From contig JAMXIF010000077.1 in assembly GCA_028583685.1 (NCBI GenBank), positions 11,939,363-12,003,362 on the forward strand: 64,000 nucleotides of DNA, read 5' to 3'. The notes under the pieces are model-generated. The model saw only the letters and a list, made by a program, of their open reading frames with translations, was not told the DNA's origin and searched no databases. This document shows positions 22,516 to 34,051 of this stretch, one piece after another; the first letter of the stretch is position 1, and each line of letters opens with the position of its first letter. This DNA comes from Petaurus breviceps papuanus (lineage: Eukaryota > Chordata > Mammalia > Diprotodontia > Petauridae). A program made the translations under genes and the position numbers.

Positions 22516-23934
22516 CTGCTTTTGGTTGTGAGATTTTTATGTCCCATTATATGTTCTTTTCTTTTTCTGAAGGTGTCATATATCACTTAGAAAAAACTAT
22601 GATCCTTTCTTTTTCCATTCATTTTTCTCCAAATGTTTATAATATTTAAATTTTCCAACTTTAAACTCATCTCCTTACCTTCTTTTTTGTTTATTTTTGG
22701 TTAGATTTATCTAGTTCTAAGAGGAGACAGTTGTGGTTTCTCACCAGTATAGTTTGACAGTAAATTTCCTCCTATAACTCATTTAAATTTTCTTTTAGGA
22801 ATTTTGAAGCTATGCCATTTGGTGCAATATGTTTAGAATTGAAATTATTTCATTTTCTAAGATTTTTTTAGCAAAATGTATTTTCCATGCTTATCTCTTT
22901 CACTTGTCTATTTTTGCTTTTGTGTTGTCTGACATAATGATTGCTACCCTGATTTTTGTGCTTCAGCTGAGGCATAATAGATTCTTCTATAGCCCCTTAT
23001 TTTTTCTCTGTGTGTCTCTCTTTTAAGTGTGTTTCATTCTGGTTTTTAATCTATTCTATCCATTTCCATTTTGGGGCAAGTTCATCTAATTTACATTCAC
23101 AATTATGATTATTATTCTGTTTTTTTCTCCTTATTTTCCCTGTTTATCCTTCTGTCTTTCCCCTCTTCTATTCTCAAAAGTCTGTTTTGCTTAAAATTAT
23201 TGCTTTCCACAATCAAGCCTTCCTTCTATTAGTGCCTCCCCTTTTGTTTTCCAATCCCTGACCTATTTCCCTGTAGGGTAAGATATATTTCTGTAGCCAA
23301 GTGAGTGTGTATGTTATTCTCTCTTTCACGCAATTCCAATGAAGATAAGGTTCAAACACTACTCACCACCTTCACAATTTCCCTCTATTGTAAAAGTTCT
23401 TCTTTTTGGGCCTTTCTTAAGTGATGTAATTTTCCCATTCTTCTTTTCCTCTTCCTTTTATCCAAGTACATCCCTCTCCCACCCCTTAATTTCATTTTTT
23501 TTATAATCATCCTTCCATAGTTTCACATCTGTGCCCTCTTTCTATATATTCCATCTTAAATTCACAAATTATTGGTAAAATTCTTAGGTGTTACAATTAT
23601 CATCTTCCCATATAGGCATATAAGAATTTTAACCTTACTTTTTCCCTTATGATTTCTCTTTTATGTTTACTTTTTATGCTTCTCTTGAGTCTGATACTTG
23701 AAAACTAAATTTGGTCTTTACCATCTTGCTTCCATCTCTCCCTGGCCCTTATACTTATCTTTTTACAATCTCTCTGACTTTGATTATTCCCAACTTCTGT
23801 CATCTTTTTTGCTCCAATTTTTCAAATACAATGTAAAATCTAAAATATATTATTAAACTTAAAACATGCTATGAAATAACTTTTTCGTCATTGATTTTAC
23901 CGTCACACTCAATCTGTATGTTGGTTAGATTTTC

Positions 23935-24125
23935 TAAACTTTTTTTTCTGCTTGCTTTTTTTCTATTTGCTCCCTTCCACCATCTCTGTATCCCTACCTT
24001 TTTCTCCTTTTCTCCCTTATTTCCTTTATTCTTTCTATCTTTCCTTTCTCATTCCTTCCTTCCTTTCTTTGTTTCCTTACTTTTTCCTTCCTTCCTTCTT
24101 TCCTTATTTTTTCTTTTTGTTATAA
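23935..24125. repeat. pyrimidine-rich low-complexity tract
   Basis: About 190 bp almost free of purines, made of (TTCC)n and T runs. The 100-codon frame across it is a composition artefact. Confidence 0.85.
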
Positions 24126-24294
24126 GGAATGGCATGGCTCTTTGTGTAAGGGAAGAGGAAGGGATACATTCAGAAGTTAAATTGATACAATAAAAAATGA
24201 TAGGTATATGGATAAAATTTGTGATTTCATTGGTATAGGGAACACCCTATGTGAGTAATTGTCTTCTACCCACATATGCTGGCACCATCTATAC

Positions 24295-24435
24295 AAGTTG
24301 AAGTCCCAGAGAGCTGCCTAAAGTGCTGAGAAGTTGTGACTTTCCTATCATCCCATAATCAGTATGTATCAGAAGTGGAACAAAAAATGAATTTTCTTGG
24401 TTTGTTCTGGACCACTACACCAATTTGCCTTTAAA
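24295..24435 (-). repeat. MIR-like SINE, minus strand
   Basis: 'gaagttgtgactttcctatc', 'cagtatgtatcagaagtgga', 'ggaccactacaccaatttgc': a degenerate reversed SINE. Confidence 0.55.
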
Positions 24436-24679
24436 AACAAATACCATTATTTATTTATTTTTAATGTTAATAAAGGGATAGCGAGTTTTCACTTAGAAAA
24501 TTAAGCATTTGTCTTAAAAAATTAGCATGACTTCAGACCAAGTGAAACAAGACCAAAGGAAATTTATTTTACTTTATGATTTGTTACTAAATGTTTATAT
24601 TAGCAAAAGATCTATTGATCTAGATGACCTCAACTTTAGAGGAGCCTCTGATAATGGATACAATTATTGTAGAAAACAA

Positions 24680-25612
24680 TGGCAAGATGTTGACTAGATG
24701 CTAGGCTAGTTAGAAGAAATAAGAATTGTTAGCATGAACTGATTCTAAGAATAGTTATTAGTGGTTCCATGTCAGCTTGGAAGAGTTCCATGGATCTGTG
24801 CCTAAACTTGTGCTGCTGTGGATAACATAAGTTTGTACATGATACCATACTAAGAAAATAAATAGTAACAAAGTGGTAGTAGAAGTAGGATCCCAAAAGA
24901 TTTTCAGAGGCTAGAAAACTAAAATGAATCTAATACAATAAACACTAATAGAGATAAATTTAAAGTCCTCCTCTTGTGGTTAAAGAAATTGATTTCACAT
25001 GTGCAAGATGGGGGGATGTGGTTAGATGGCATTTTGTCTGAAAAAGATCTGGAGTATTTGATGGACTGCAAAATCAATTCACAAAACAGTAAATTTTATT
25101 TTTGGCTGCAATGAGAAAGGCAGTTTGCAGAAATAAAAAAGATTGCCTCGTTGTGCTCTGCCCTGGTTAGACTATATCTAGAATACTGAGTTCATTTCTA
25201 GGCATCAGATTTTAAGGAACTTGGCAAATTGAAGAGTATTCAACATATCAATTCAAACAAGAATAGAGAAGAAATCAAGATGGAATCTTACCCATACAAA
25301 TATGGGATAAAGGATTGGTAATGTTTAACCAGAGAACAGAAGGCTCTTAAGAGACATAAGAGCTGCTATAAGTACTTGAAAGGTTAACAAGCAGGAGAAA
25401 TATTAGTATTGTGTTTAGCCCCAGAATAAAGTGGAGTAGTAATGGGTGAACATTTTAAAAAGTACTTTTTTGACCTGATATCATGAAGACTTGCCTTATA
25501 ACTCTCCCATAATTCCATGCACTTTCTCATAAAATGATGGGCTCAATCTGATTAAAGGACTTTAAGCAAAGTTTGGATGACTATTTATTGAGAACAATAT
25601 AAGGAGGTGCCA
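24680..25612 (+). mobile_element. CR1/L3-type LINE 3' region
   Basis: Block order matches a CR1/L3 3' part: 'gaaaaagatctggagtattt', 'gctctgccctggttagacta', 'atactgagttcatttctagg', 'cttggcaaattgaagagtat', 'gtactttgaa'-like spacing near 25370, 'agtagtaatgggtgaacatt', then 'gcaaagtttggatgactatt'. Heavily diverged; no ORF. Confidence 0.8.
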
Positions 25613-25614
25613 TT

Positions 25615-25760
25615 TAGGGGGCAGTAGATGGAGCAGTGATCCTGAAATCGGGAGTACTTAAGTTCAAATACAATCTCAGACTCCTCTTAGCAATGTGACC
25701 CTGGACAAGTCACTTAGCCCTCAAATGCTTGGAGAAAATGAGGGAAAAACAGGGAATGAG
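25615..25760 (+). repeat. tRNA-derived SINE
   Basis: 'gggggcagtagatggagcag', 'gacaagtcacttagccctca', then an A-rich end. It sits between two CR1/L3 pieces. Confidence 0.75.
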
Positions 25761-25879
25761 AGGAAAGATTCTTTTCCAGCTTTGACTTCAACAAAATGTC
25801 TACCAATGACCCATTCAAATTGTAATATTGTTTGAATCTGTGATATGTGTGCCTTTGTCAGTTAATATTTTTCAGAGCA

Positions 25880-26060
25880 AGCTGCCAAAATGTGAAACAT
25901 GTTGTCTTAGAATGTGATGGAATCGCTGTCACTAGAATCTTCAAATGAAATTTGTTTGACCATGGTTATAGAGAGGATTCCTGTTCAGGTAAAGATAAAA
26001 CTGGGAGATCTGTAGGGTACTAGGGTCCCTTTCCATTGTGATTGTCTGTGAATTTGTTAG
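25880..26060 (+). mobile_element. second CR1/L3-type LINE tail
   Basis: 'atcgctgtcactagaatctt', 'gagaggattcctgttcaggt', 'tactagggtccctttccatt', 'tgtgattgtctgtgaa'. It repeats the tail region already present before the SINE, so this is a separate copy rather than the displaced end of the first. Confidence 0.7.
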
Positions 26061-26789
26061 ACAGAAGACCCTTAAGAACTAGTGTCAAATCTGATGGGTA
26101 TCACAGCAAAGGTGCTGAAATTCCCCTGCCTGACTGCTGATGGTGAAAGCAGCTTTTGGACCCAAAGCCAGAGAGAAACAGTTTTCCCAATTGTTATGGA
26201 GCTGAGCCGATAGCCCCAAGTGTTGCAGGTGCAAACAGTCAGTTAATTCCTGGGTCTTCCAACCTCATAGGGAGCGTTGCAGCTGGGCCTGTTCCCATTT
26301 TAGTGACACTGCCAAACTCCTGGTCTTAATACCTTGTGATTATAGCCTCTTAAGGCATTTTGCTTAGGAGAGAGAGGAAGGAATTTGGGTTTGGAAAAGG
26401 AAATGGGTAGCTGTTTTATTCCCTCCTAAAGGAAGTTTTGATTTACCTTGAGATGCTGTAATTTTATGCCCTGTGCTTTTTCCTTCCAAAAAGGAACAAC
26501 AAAATAAGACAAAACCTATTTTATTCAATACTTTTTTCATATTGGGCATTATAAATAAGAAAAATAACTCTTGGAATTTTGGGGGAAAATGTCCTCACCC
26601 CTCACCCCTAGAGATCAGAATAGCAAATATTATTTGTCCTTTTGATGCATTAAATCACTTACTTTTTAACTCATTAAACAAAAAAAATCCTCAAAAATAT
26701 TCTCATCAAAGAAATTGTTATGCTTATTTGTGAGAAAACATAGGTGTTAAAATGTTTCTTTTCAATGTTTTTCTTATGACTTTTACTTT
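26061..26789. other. no repeat recognised
   Basis: Unique-looking sequence with average composition. No domain in any frame. Confidence 0.45.
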
Positions 26790-27560
26790 TAACATGTGCT
26801 TATTTTCTTTCCATCTCAGTACTTCCTCCAGTTGAACAATTAAAAAAGAAATAATGAAATCATAAGAAATATAAGTAATCCAGCAAAACAAATTACTATA
26901 CTGAACATGTTCAAAAATATGTTATTCATTCTGGATTGTAAGCACATCATCTTTCTGGTCAGAGGTACATTGCATGTTTCATATTCATTATTCTGCATGT
27001 TTGGTTTACCATTGCATCAATTAGTGTAGTAGTCTTTCTAAATCCCTCCCCCCCATAATATTGTTATAATTATATACAGTGTTTTCTTAGATTTAATCAC
27101 TTAATTTTGCTTCATAGAAGTCTAGCAAATTTCCTCTGAATTTTTCCATTTTGTCATTTTACATGATGCAATAATGTTTTATTATATTCACATTCTAAAA
27201 TTTCCTTAGCCATTCTCCAGTAGGTGGACAATTTTTAGTTTCTGTTTTGAAATGAATAATTTTACTTATAATAATTTTATTTCTTTATTCTGTAAGTCTA
27301 GTGATAGTATAGATAAGTTTAAAAACTTTTGTGGCATGGTTATACATTTTCCCCTAGGATATTTAGCTTAATTATAAATATAATCAACAGTGTACTAGTG
27401 GGTTTGTTTTACTGTAGCTCATCCTCATCCAGTGTTTGTAATCCCCCCTTCTTTTTTTTTCACATCTTCACCTGTCTGATATATTTGAGGTGGAACCTCA
27501 GAGATGTTCTAATTTGTATTTTCTTATCATGTGACCAACAAGATGGAGGACAAGCATTTT
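26790..27560 (-). mobile_element. degenerate L1 3' end, minus strand
   Basis: Weak but ordered match to the L1 3' UTR and ORF2 C-terminus in reverse: 'gatgcaataatgttttatta', 'ccttagccattctccagtag', 'gatatatttgaggtggaacc', 'ctaatttgtattttctta'. The poorest preserved L1 of the window. Confidence 0.65.
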
Positions 27561-28780
27561 TATCATCCTCATGACCATGCCGATCTCTTCAAATTAGGAA
27601 TTATTTGTAGTTTCATAGCAATTTTCGCTATCTCCATTGTCTAGGACAAATTAAAGTAATTTGAAATTAAGTAAAAACCAAATGAACTAGCAACAGAGAA
27701 ATCTAATCCCCAATGTCTAATGCACTTAGTACCTCAATGTACACAGTCCACCCCCCTCCAGAATCAAGACTGAACAAGTCTGTCTACTGTTTTCCAACAG
27801 AACTGAACTCTACTGCTCTCTGTCTTCTTCCCCCTGCTGAGGAATATCAAAAAGCAGAAGAAAGTTGGATAGGCTGGGAGAGCAATACAGCAGCACTCTT
27901 TGATGCAACAGAGCTCACTAGAAAAATGAGGCACAGAGAAAACCGTGTGGCTCTGAGCCATACAACTCAAACTGAGGGATAGAACCAAACAACGAGATGG
28001 GGTCATTTTGAACCACCTCCCCTATCCCAAAGTCACTTCAGTAAGAGCATTTTTCTGGTGAAAAATGAATTGCCTGAGAGGGGACTAAGACAGTTGTGGG
28101 GCCAAGCCACTGGCGTGATGGTATAATTTTAACAATTGACTTCCTGGAAATATGTTCTTTGACCACTTTAAAAATTAATTTCCATTATGTCATCCATCAA
28201 TTATTAAGTCTAGAGAATTATTAAAACAATTAATAAATCCTTGATTTATAGAAAAATTATAAATGCTTTTGTTTAAAATTTAAAAATTGATTTCAGAAAT
28301 CATTTCAGCTGTCTCAAGCATACCCCTGACTCTACCCCACCCCTTCCTTGGGGAAATGACCATCAAAGGGGAAGTAGTCAGAAAGTGAGCAGTGGGGTAA
28401 CATATGGGAAATCAACTAGATACCAAAGATTCTAAAAGGAAGGAAACTGAATTAAAGGCATTGAACTTAAGTAGGGAAATCAACAAGAAAGATATTAATA
28501 ACAAAATTTAATATGACCTCATGATATATATAAAGAGTATAGATATCTATGAATGTGGAAAACAAAAAAAAATCAATCTATATCAAAGGTGATTTAAAGG
28601 ACCTTTGGAGGGCATAAAATTGCATCAGGTTGTTCCTGAGTCACTTAAAAGAGAAACAAAATGGTGAAAGCAAAAATTTTGGCTTGTACAGCAGAAATAA
28701 TTATTGGAATAGCTTGAACCCATGGTGACAGGTGTAACCAAAAACAATGAGAGAGAATGACTTATTGGGGATACAAATAC
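27561..28780. other. no repeat recognised
   Basis: Includes a moderately GC-rich stretch (27690-28120) with overlapping frames of 89 and 80 codons on opposite strands. Neither shows a domain, and I do not call a gene. Confidence 0.4.
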
Positions 28781-28837
28781 AGATAGGTGAAGAACAACCT
28801 AGGAGAAGAAAAAGCCGTGATATTAAAAGAATACATG

Positions 28838-28988
28838 AGGACGGCCAGGTAGCACAGCGAGTAAGAGCACCAGCTCCAGTGCCAGGATGACCTGGGGATC
28901 GAATCCCGGCTCAGACACTTAGTACCCACCCAGAAACACCTGGCTGTGTAACCTTGAGCAAGTTACTTAACCCTGATTGCTTTTTAAA
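28838..28988 (+). repeat. young tRNA-derived SINE (family S), copy 2
   Basis: GGCCAGGTAGCACAGCGAGT head, B-box-like GATCGAATCC, ending 'ccctgattgctttttaaa'. Perfect 13-bp duplication AAAAGAATACATG at 28825-28837 and 28989-29001. Confidence 0.95.
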
Positions 28989-30544
28989 AAAAGAATACAT
29001 GGTTTCCATGCAAAGTATTGATATTTCTGACAGTATAGATAATGACAGCCTAAGGATCATGTCTTTCAAAAGAAAAGGACAAGTTAAAAATCTTGATCAC
29101 TAACTGCAAAGCAACAACAAAAATCAAACAAAAACAGCACCAAAAACCAAGACAACTGCCTCAAACTTCTTAACATAGAAAAGAAAATGCCAATACAAAA
29201 ATTCCACTTATCATCTGAGGAGACCCAGGTGACTAAAACAAAACAAAAAGAAATAAACTCTGTATGGCAAACTCCTAAGTCATATTGTGGTTAAATTGAA
29301 GAGTTCCAATGGCAAATAACAAATTCTGTATACAGTCAGGATAAAGACAGAGAGAAATGTGTAATATGTATTAAGCTGCACAAAGTTCAAAATGAAGGGA
29401 AAACAACTTTTCCAGTCTCACAAAAAGAAGAGCAAGAATAGGAAAATGGATGAGGAGCCAAAGGAAGATATTTCAAAGGGAAGAAAGGGAGGAAATCTTA
29501 TTTCAATTATGGGAGGAGATACCAGTACTGAATGGTTCTATGAAAGAAGTGAAATATTCTATTAAAGGAGAGCAATACTTTATTATTGGTAAAATCTACA
29601 GCTCTTATAGAACTTATCCATTCTACCCTCTAGCTCCTATGCAAAGGTAGGAAATGTGACTTGATCTCAAAGAGGAAGATTTCAGAGAAATGTGTGGCAA
29701 GGGGGGGTACCTTGGAGAGATAAAAAAAAATCAAAGGTAAATAATTAACTCAACAATTAAGGCCATGCATTAAATAACCAAAGTCTAAAATAGTAATGAA
29801 TGGAAGATAAATTTTGAAAAAAATCTTTTAAGAAAATATGTGGATTTTTTTTTAATCAAAGAGGGGAAAGGAAAGAGTACTTTCTCTGACTTCCTAACTT
29901 TGGAAAAAATGAGAAGGGAAGAATAAAATAACAAAATAAAATGAAGAAAGGGAGAAAAAAAACTAATAACTTAAGCAAAACTCTGAAACTAGGGAAAGGG
30001 GAGAAATAAGGCCAGATAGGTAATGTAGGGGAGGGACTGTGAGCCAGTAGGAATAAGTTGTCTTAAAGTAGACTAAGCCAAAATAATTGAAGAGACGAAG
30101 TTCTAGGTTTATAAAAGAGGAAAAATATATAAGTTGAAGAAATAGAGATGAATGGAAGAAAATATAAATTTTACTATCATAGCTTTCAGGATAAAGAGTC
30201 CAAATAATGCAATAAAATAAAAAAAGTTATAGATTAATAAAACAAAACCTCACAAGCTACTATTTGTAAGAAACACACCTTTAAAAAAGATATTAAAGAA
30301 GAATAAAAATGAAGACCAAAGATATTTTTTTTCCTATGCATCAAGTGAATAAAAAAAATCAGAAGATGTGGTTATGTTATCAGGCAACTCAAAAATAGAT
30401 ATTTGCAAAATGGAAATATATAAACATGGAACCTACATCTTGTTGAAGGGAGACACAAAGAACAAACCAACATCAACATTCAACTTTTATTCTCCAAATG
30501 CCTTAGCGTCTGAATCATAAAGGAAATTTAATAAAAGTATAAGA

Positions 30545-30665
30545 AATTTATATATACATACATATATACACATGCATACACATACTTATACACAACATAC
30601 ATAGATATATACATATATACACATACATGTACACACATGCACATATATACATACGTATGTATAAA
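30545..30665. repeat. (ATACAC/ATATAC)n low-complexity tract
   Basis: Alternating purine-pyrimidine TATACATA and CACATA units inserted into the L1 endonuclease region. Confidence 0.9.
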
Positions 30666-31049
30666 TACAATGGTAGCTAGATAATTTTTTCCCCTCTCAG
30701 TTTTCAAATGAATCTAACAGAAAAATAAGAGGCAATACATAGAAATTTGCATATTTCTGGAGCAACTAGAGCTAAAACACTTATGGTGTCTTCTAAATGA
30801 GACTCCTAAGGAATATATGGATTCTAGTACAAAATGAAACTTTTACAAAAATTGCCCATGCAAGGACATTGCAAAGAAATATAATAAAGTAGAAATAATA
30901 TATGCAGCATTTTCAGACTATACTCAATAAAAAAGATAATCAATTTAGACAAAACAAATGGAAGATAAACAACCAAATGGAAACAGAAAGATGAAATCCT
31001 AAAGAAGTGTAATAATCAAGATATTATTATTAATATCTTAATAAAATAA

Positions 31050-31270
31050 TTAAAAATAAATATAATTATGATATACCACCTTAAGATTTTCAATTTTTTG
31101 GTAAATATTAACTGATTTTATCCTCATATAAAACCAGGGAGGTGATTGCTATTATTATTCTGATTTTACAGATGATGAAAATGAGGCAAATAGATCAAGT
31201 GATTTGTTCATTGCCACACAGCTAGTTAGTGTCTGAGGTCAAATTTGAACTCAAGACACTCTGAAGGATT
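31050..31270 (-). repeat. MIR-type SINE, minus strand
   Basis: 'attgctattattattctgat', 'tttacagatgatgaaaatga', 'ccacacagctagttagtgtc', 'aaatttgaactcaagacact'. The AT-rich tail is at the left. Confidence 0.85.
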
Positions 31271-31275
31271 AAAAA

Positions 31276-31571
31276 TGCTATCTATCCACAGAAAAAGAAC
31301 TAATCATATCTGAATAAGATGGAAGTATGCTTTTTTTCACTTTGTTTTTTCTTGAGTTTCTTCATTTTTAGTCTATATTTTCTTTCACAATAAGACTATT
31401 ATGGAAATGTTTTACATGCTATACATCTATAACCTATATCAAATTTCTTATCTTCTCACTGGGGATTGGGGACGAAGAAAGGGAGAGAATTTGAAACTCA
31501 GTTTTTTTTTTTATTTTAAAAATTGTTTTTACATGTTACTGGGTAAAAATAAAATCCTAAATTAAAAAAAA
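31276..31571 (+). mobile_element. L1 3' UTR fragment
   Basis: 'ccacagaaaaagaactaatc', 'cacaataagactattatgga', 'catctataacctatatcaaa', 'gaaagggagagaatttgaaa', then 'aaaaataaaatcctaaatta'. Only the terminal about 300 bp of an L1. Confidence 0.88.
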
Positions 31572-31629
31572 TAAAGTTACTCTACTCTAACGAAGGACCA
31601 ATCTCAAAGGAGGTAATACTAGCTATAAT

Positions 31630-31880
31630 TCAGAGTCCCAGGCTTGAAGTCAAGGAAGACTTGTATCCAAATCTTTTCTTCGACATCAATTGTAGAATAA
31701 TTTTCCAAGTTATTTCAGTTGCCATAGTATCAGCTTTCTCATATGTAAAATGGGGGTGACTACCTATAATGCCTAGTACATAGTATTTTGGGGGAGACAA
31801 ATGAAATACTAAATATAAAACTTTTTTATAATCTTTGAAGCACTATATAAGCACCTCTTATTGTTCTTTTTTTTAGTTTC
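31630..31880 (+). repeat. MIR-type SINE
   Basis: 'gtcaaggaagacttgtatcc', 'tatgtaaaatgggggtgact', 'atctttgaagcactatataa', then 'cacctcttattgttc'. Confidence 0.8.
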
Positions 31881-32191
31881 GGAAATAGAGATACTTTAAC
31901 ATTAGATTGACACAGAAAATTGTCTATGTCACAGACCTAGTTAAAAATTAGATTCAGGCCTTGATTAGTAAAGTGCTTGATTAGCAAAGGTCTTGAGAGC
32001 TCAGTAGGGGAATATCTGCTAAGACTTTGGGACAAAATTAACTCAGAAGATTATAAATATCATCCCAAATTATAGAAAACATTTGTTAAGGAATATATGC
32101 TATTGTATTTTCAAAGTAGATACAGAAGACATTAGAAGCAATTGGTTATAGTCCCCAAAGTCTTTTGGTGTGTATTCTCAGCAAACGGTTT

Positions 32192-32215
32192 CTTTTAGTG
32201 GTCTACCACTAAAAG
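32192..32215. other. perfect 10-bp hairpin
   Basis: CTTTTAGTGG and CCACTAAAAG separated by TCTA. It is in otherwise unique sequence (31881-32495). There is no U run, and this is not a bacterial context, so it is not called as a terminator. Confidence 0.85.
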
Positions 32216-32499
32216 CCATCACTGAATCTGACTAATGACTGCTCATCTACCCAGTCAAGCTTGCTTCAAGCAGTGTATTTACTAATACTATAATGAAATT
32301 GGAAAGATCAGAACAAGTCTTGAAGTAGTCAGACAGCAATAGCCTGGGGGGAGTTGTTGCAACTGTGGTGACAACTTGACATCAAAGTCCAGACAATACA
32401 AGGTTTACTGAGTGGTGATCGCATATGTGTGCTTCTCTGTCTATAAGATTTCATCCTGTATCATCCTTTTACGATTGTTTTATCAGTATTGCCTAGAGC

Positions 32500-32600
32500 A
32501 TACCTGCATACCCTGCAGCCCATGGGCTGCTTAAGGCCCTTGGGCCACTTGCAGTATACAAAAGGATTTCGAACTGCCTGTGAAAAATGTAGAGGACTAT
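32500..32600. repeat. hAT-like transposon fragment, tentative
   Basis: 'ataccctgcagcccatgggc', 'tgcttaaggcccttgggcca' are like the GGCC-rich ends of palindromic hAT-type repeats. Only one end is visible. Confidence 0.4.
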
Positions 32601-32834
32601 TTAGAATCAGGGATGGGTACAGGGAATACTAATAATATTATTGTTATTGTTGTTGATGATATTCATGATAATGAAAAGTAAGAACCAGAATTTAACCAAC
32701 GTTTGTCATGATTCCACCTATTTCCACCATTGGGAAATTTGAGCTATGAGAATAAATAAACACATAACCGTGTGACTACAAAGTAGTATTTTTAGGGAGA
32801 CAAATAGGTGGAAACATGACAAAAACTGGTTATC

Positions 32835-33062
32835 TCTCTATCCACTAGAAAGAATTCTGGGTCTGGATTGAGGAAGAACTGAGTTAGAATCAGGCCTTGG
32901 ACACATACTATCTTTGTGACCTTGGGCAAGTTTCTTTTGTATTGGCCTCATTTTTCTCAACTGGAAAATGAGAATATTAATAGCACTTACCTCCCAAGGC
33001 TGTCATTAAGAGTAAATGAGACAGTGTTTGTAAAATGCTTAGCACAGTGTTTGACACAAAGG
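32835..33062 (+). repeat. MIR-type SINE ending in a microsatellite
   Basis: 'aattctgggtctggattgag', 'gaccttgggcaagtttcttt', 'ggaaaatgagaatattaata', 'tgcttagcacagtgtttgac'. It leads directly into (TAG)n. Confidence 0.88.
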
Positions 33063-33063
33063 T

Positions 33064-33117
<54 letters not shown>

Positions 33118-33118
33118 T
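33063..33118. repeat. (TAG)n microsatellite
   Basis: About 18 uninterrupted TAG units at the 3' tail of the SINE. Poly-serine and poly-leucine frames here are artefacts of this array. Confidence 0.98.
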
Positions 33119-33414
33119 ATCTTGTTGTCTCTCTCTGAAAGCCCAACCTCTTATATTTAATTTTTTGACTAGCAACCATGAACAAATCATTTGTCATTCC
33201 ACTGCTCATGAAAAGGCAAATTTAAGGTCAGTTTCAGGGGGATAAAAGAGATCTAGCAGAGCTTTCAAAAGTAAAATGACATTCCTAGAAATATTTTCAC
33301 TCCTTCAAAATCTTCAAGCAGAAATGCTGAATAACCATTTATTTTATATGTTACATTGGATCTTCCTGTTTATATGTGTGGTTTGGACTAGATCATAGCT
33401 ACAGTTCCCTTGAA

Positions 33415-33541
33415 ATCTCAGATTCTCTGACTTTGAGTTAGTGAAACTGGGTTCAAATTCCCCCATTGGTATTTAGTCTCTGAGTGCCCTTGGGTAAATA
33501 ACTTCATTTCTTCAAATCTTTTTCTTTTTGTATAAAATGAA
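33415..33541 (+). repeat. MIR/THER-like SINE, cut by a MAR1 insertion
   Basis: 'gaaactgggttcaaattccc', 'cttgggtaaataacttcatt', 'tataaaatgaatgcattaga'. It ends at the MAR1 duplication. Confidence 0.7.
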
Positions 33542-33554
33542 TGCATTAGATTTT

Positions 33555-33812
33555 ATTGTTGTTGCTGAGTCATTTTCAGTCATGTCCAACGTTTTTGTGA
33601 CCTCATTTGGAGTTTTCTTGTTAAAGGTACTGGAATGATTTGCGCTTTACTTCAGCTCATTTTATAGATGATAAAACTGAGGCCAACAGGGTTAAGTGAC
33701 TTGCCCAGGGTCACACATCTAATAAGTTTCTGAGACCAGATTTCAACTCATAAGGATTAATCTTTCCTGACTTTAAGCCCAACATTCTATCCACTGTGCC
33801 ACCTAGCTGCCC
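33555..33812 (-). repeat. MAR1-type CORE-SINE, minus strand
   Basis: Full length. BovB-like tail at the left ('cagtcatgtccaacgttttt', 'catttggagttttcttgtta'), CORE 'gacttgcccagggtcacac', tRNA-like head 'gtgccacctagctgccc' at the right. Flanked by ATGCATTAGATTTTA (33541) and ATGCATTAGATTTAA (33813). Confidence 0.93.
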
Positions 33813-33997
33813 ATGCATTAGATTTAATGATTGTTAACATTATTTGCTTCTCAAATACTTAATAGCCTCTGCTTTGAGGAGCCTACCCCCTACAGTTATG
33901 TAAAGTGCTATAAAAATTTGACTTGTCATTACCTTGGGCGATTATGTAATGTACTTGATATGGGTGCTCACTCCAAGGATGTCATTATTCTAATAAT

Positions 33998-34051
33998 CTA
34001 TCTATCTATCTATCATCTCTCTCTCTCTCCATCATCATCATCATCATCATG
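33998..34051. repeat. (ATCT)n (CT)n (ATC)n compound microsatellite
   Basis: Three adjacent short arrays with different units. Confidence 0.95.

Larger units (their letters stand above)
14808..23730 (-). mobile_element. old L1 LINE (L1-1) with most of ORF2, interrupted by three insertions
   Basis: Reads 3' to 5' along the window. It has a 3' UTR and ORF2 C-terminal part (14808-16280), RT part (18208-18788 and 18991-20046), then N-terminal endonuclease region and inter-ORF spacer (22516-23730). A minus frame at 19118-19324 contains SSGPDGFRKQFYQTFKEQL and NALIPK, the conserved L1 RT block (SPGPDGF...ILIPKP in human L1). At 23003-23090 the reversed start of the endonuclease domain is visible, and the spacer ends at about 23730. 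Removing the insertions leaves about 4.4 kb, which fits ORF2 plus 3' UTR. Many stops and indels: dead. Duplications of the inserted elements show it was in place before the HAL1, SINE and L1-2 insertions. Confidence 0.88.
28781..31015 (+). mobile_element. L1 LINE fragment, inter-ORF region and ORF2 endonuclease part
   Basis: The endonuclease part at about 30195-31015 is clear: 'gctactatttgtaagaaaca' (the LLQETH-like block), 'ccaaatgccttagcgtctga', and near the end 'ttcagactatactcaataaa' (the SDH block). The purine-rich region 29820-30180 fits the spacer before ORF2. The part before about 29800 is uncertain. A 66-codon frame at 29450-29650 is unrecognised. A microsatellite has expanded within the endonuclease region. 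Confidence 0.7.

Noticed and set aside
27713-28006. overlapping 89- and 80-codon frames in a GC-richer patch
   Set aside because: No domain, and opposite-strand frames of similar length. Possible unannotated conserved DNA, but not supportable as an exon.
28838-28988. tRNA-like A-box and B-box sequences
   Set aside because: They belong to SINE heads. The SINE body, A tail and target duplications show a retroposed element, not a tRNA gene.
32192-32215. bacterial-type terminator
   Set aside because: The hairpin lacks a T run, and the sequence is vertebrate nuclear DNA.
32916-33245. 109-codon frame with poly-serine
   Set aside because: The serine run is the (TAG)n microsatellite, and the upstream part is a MIR SINE.
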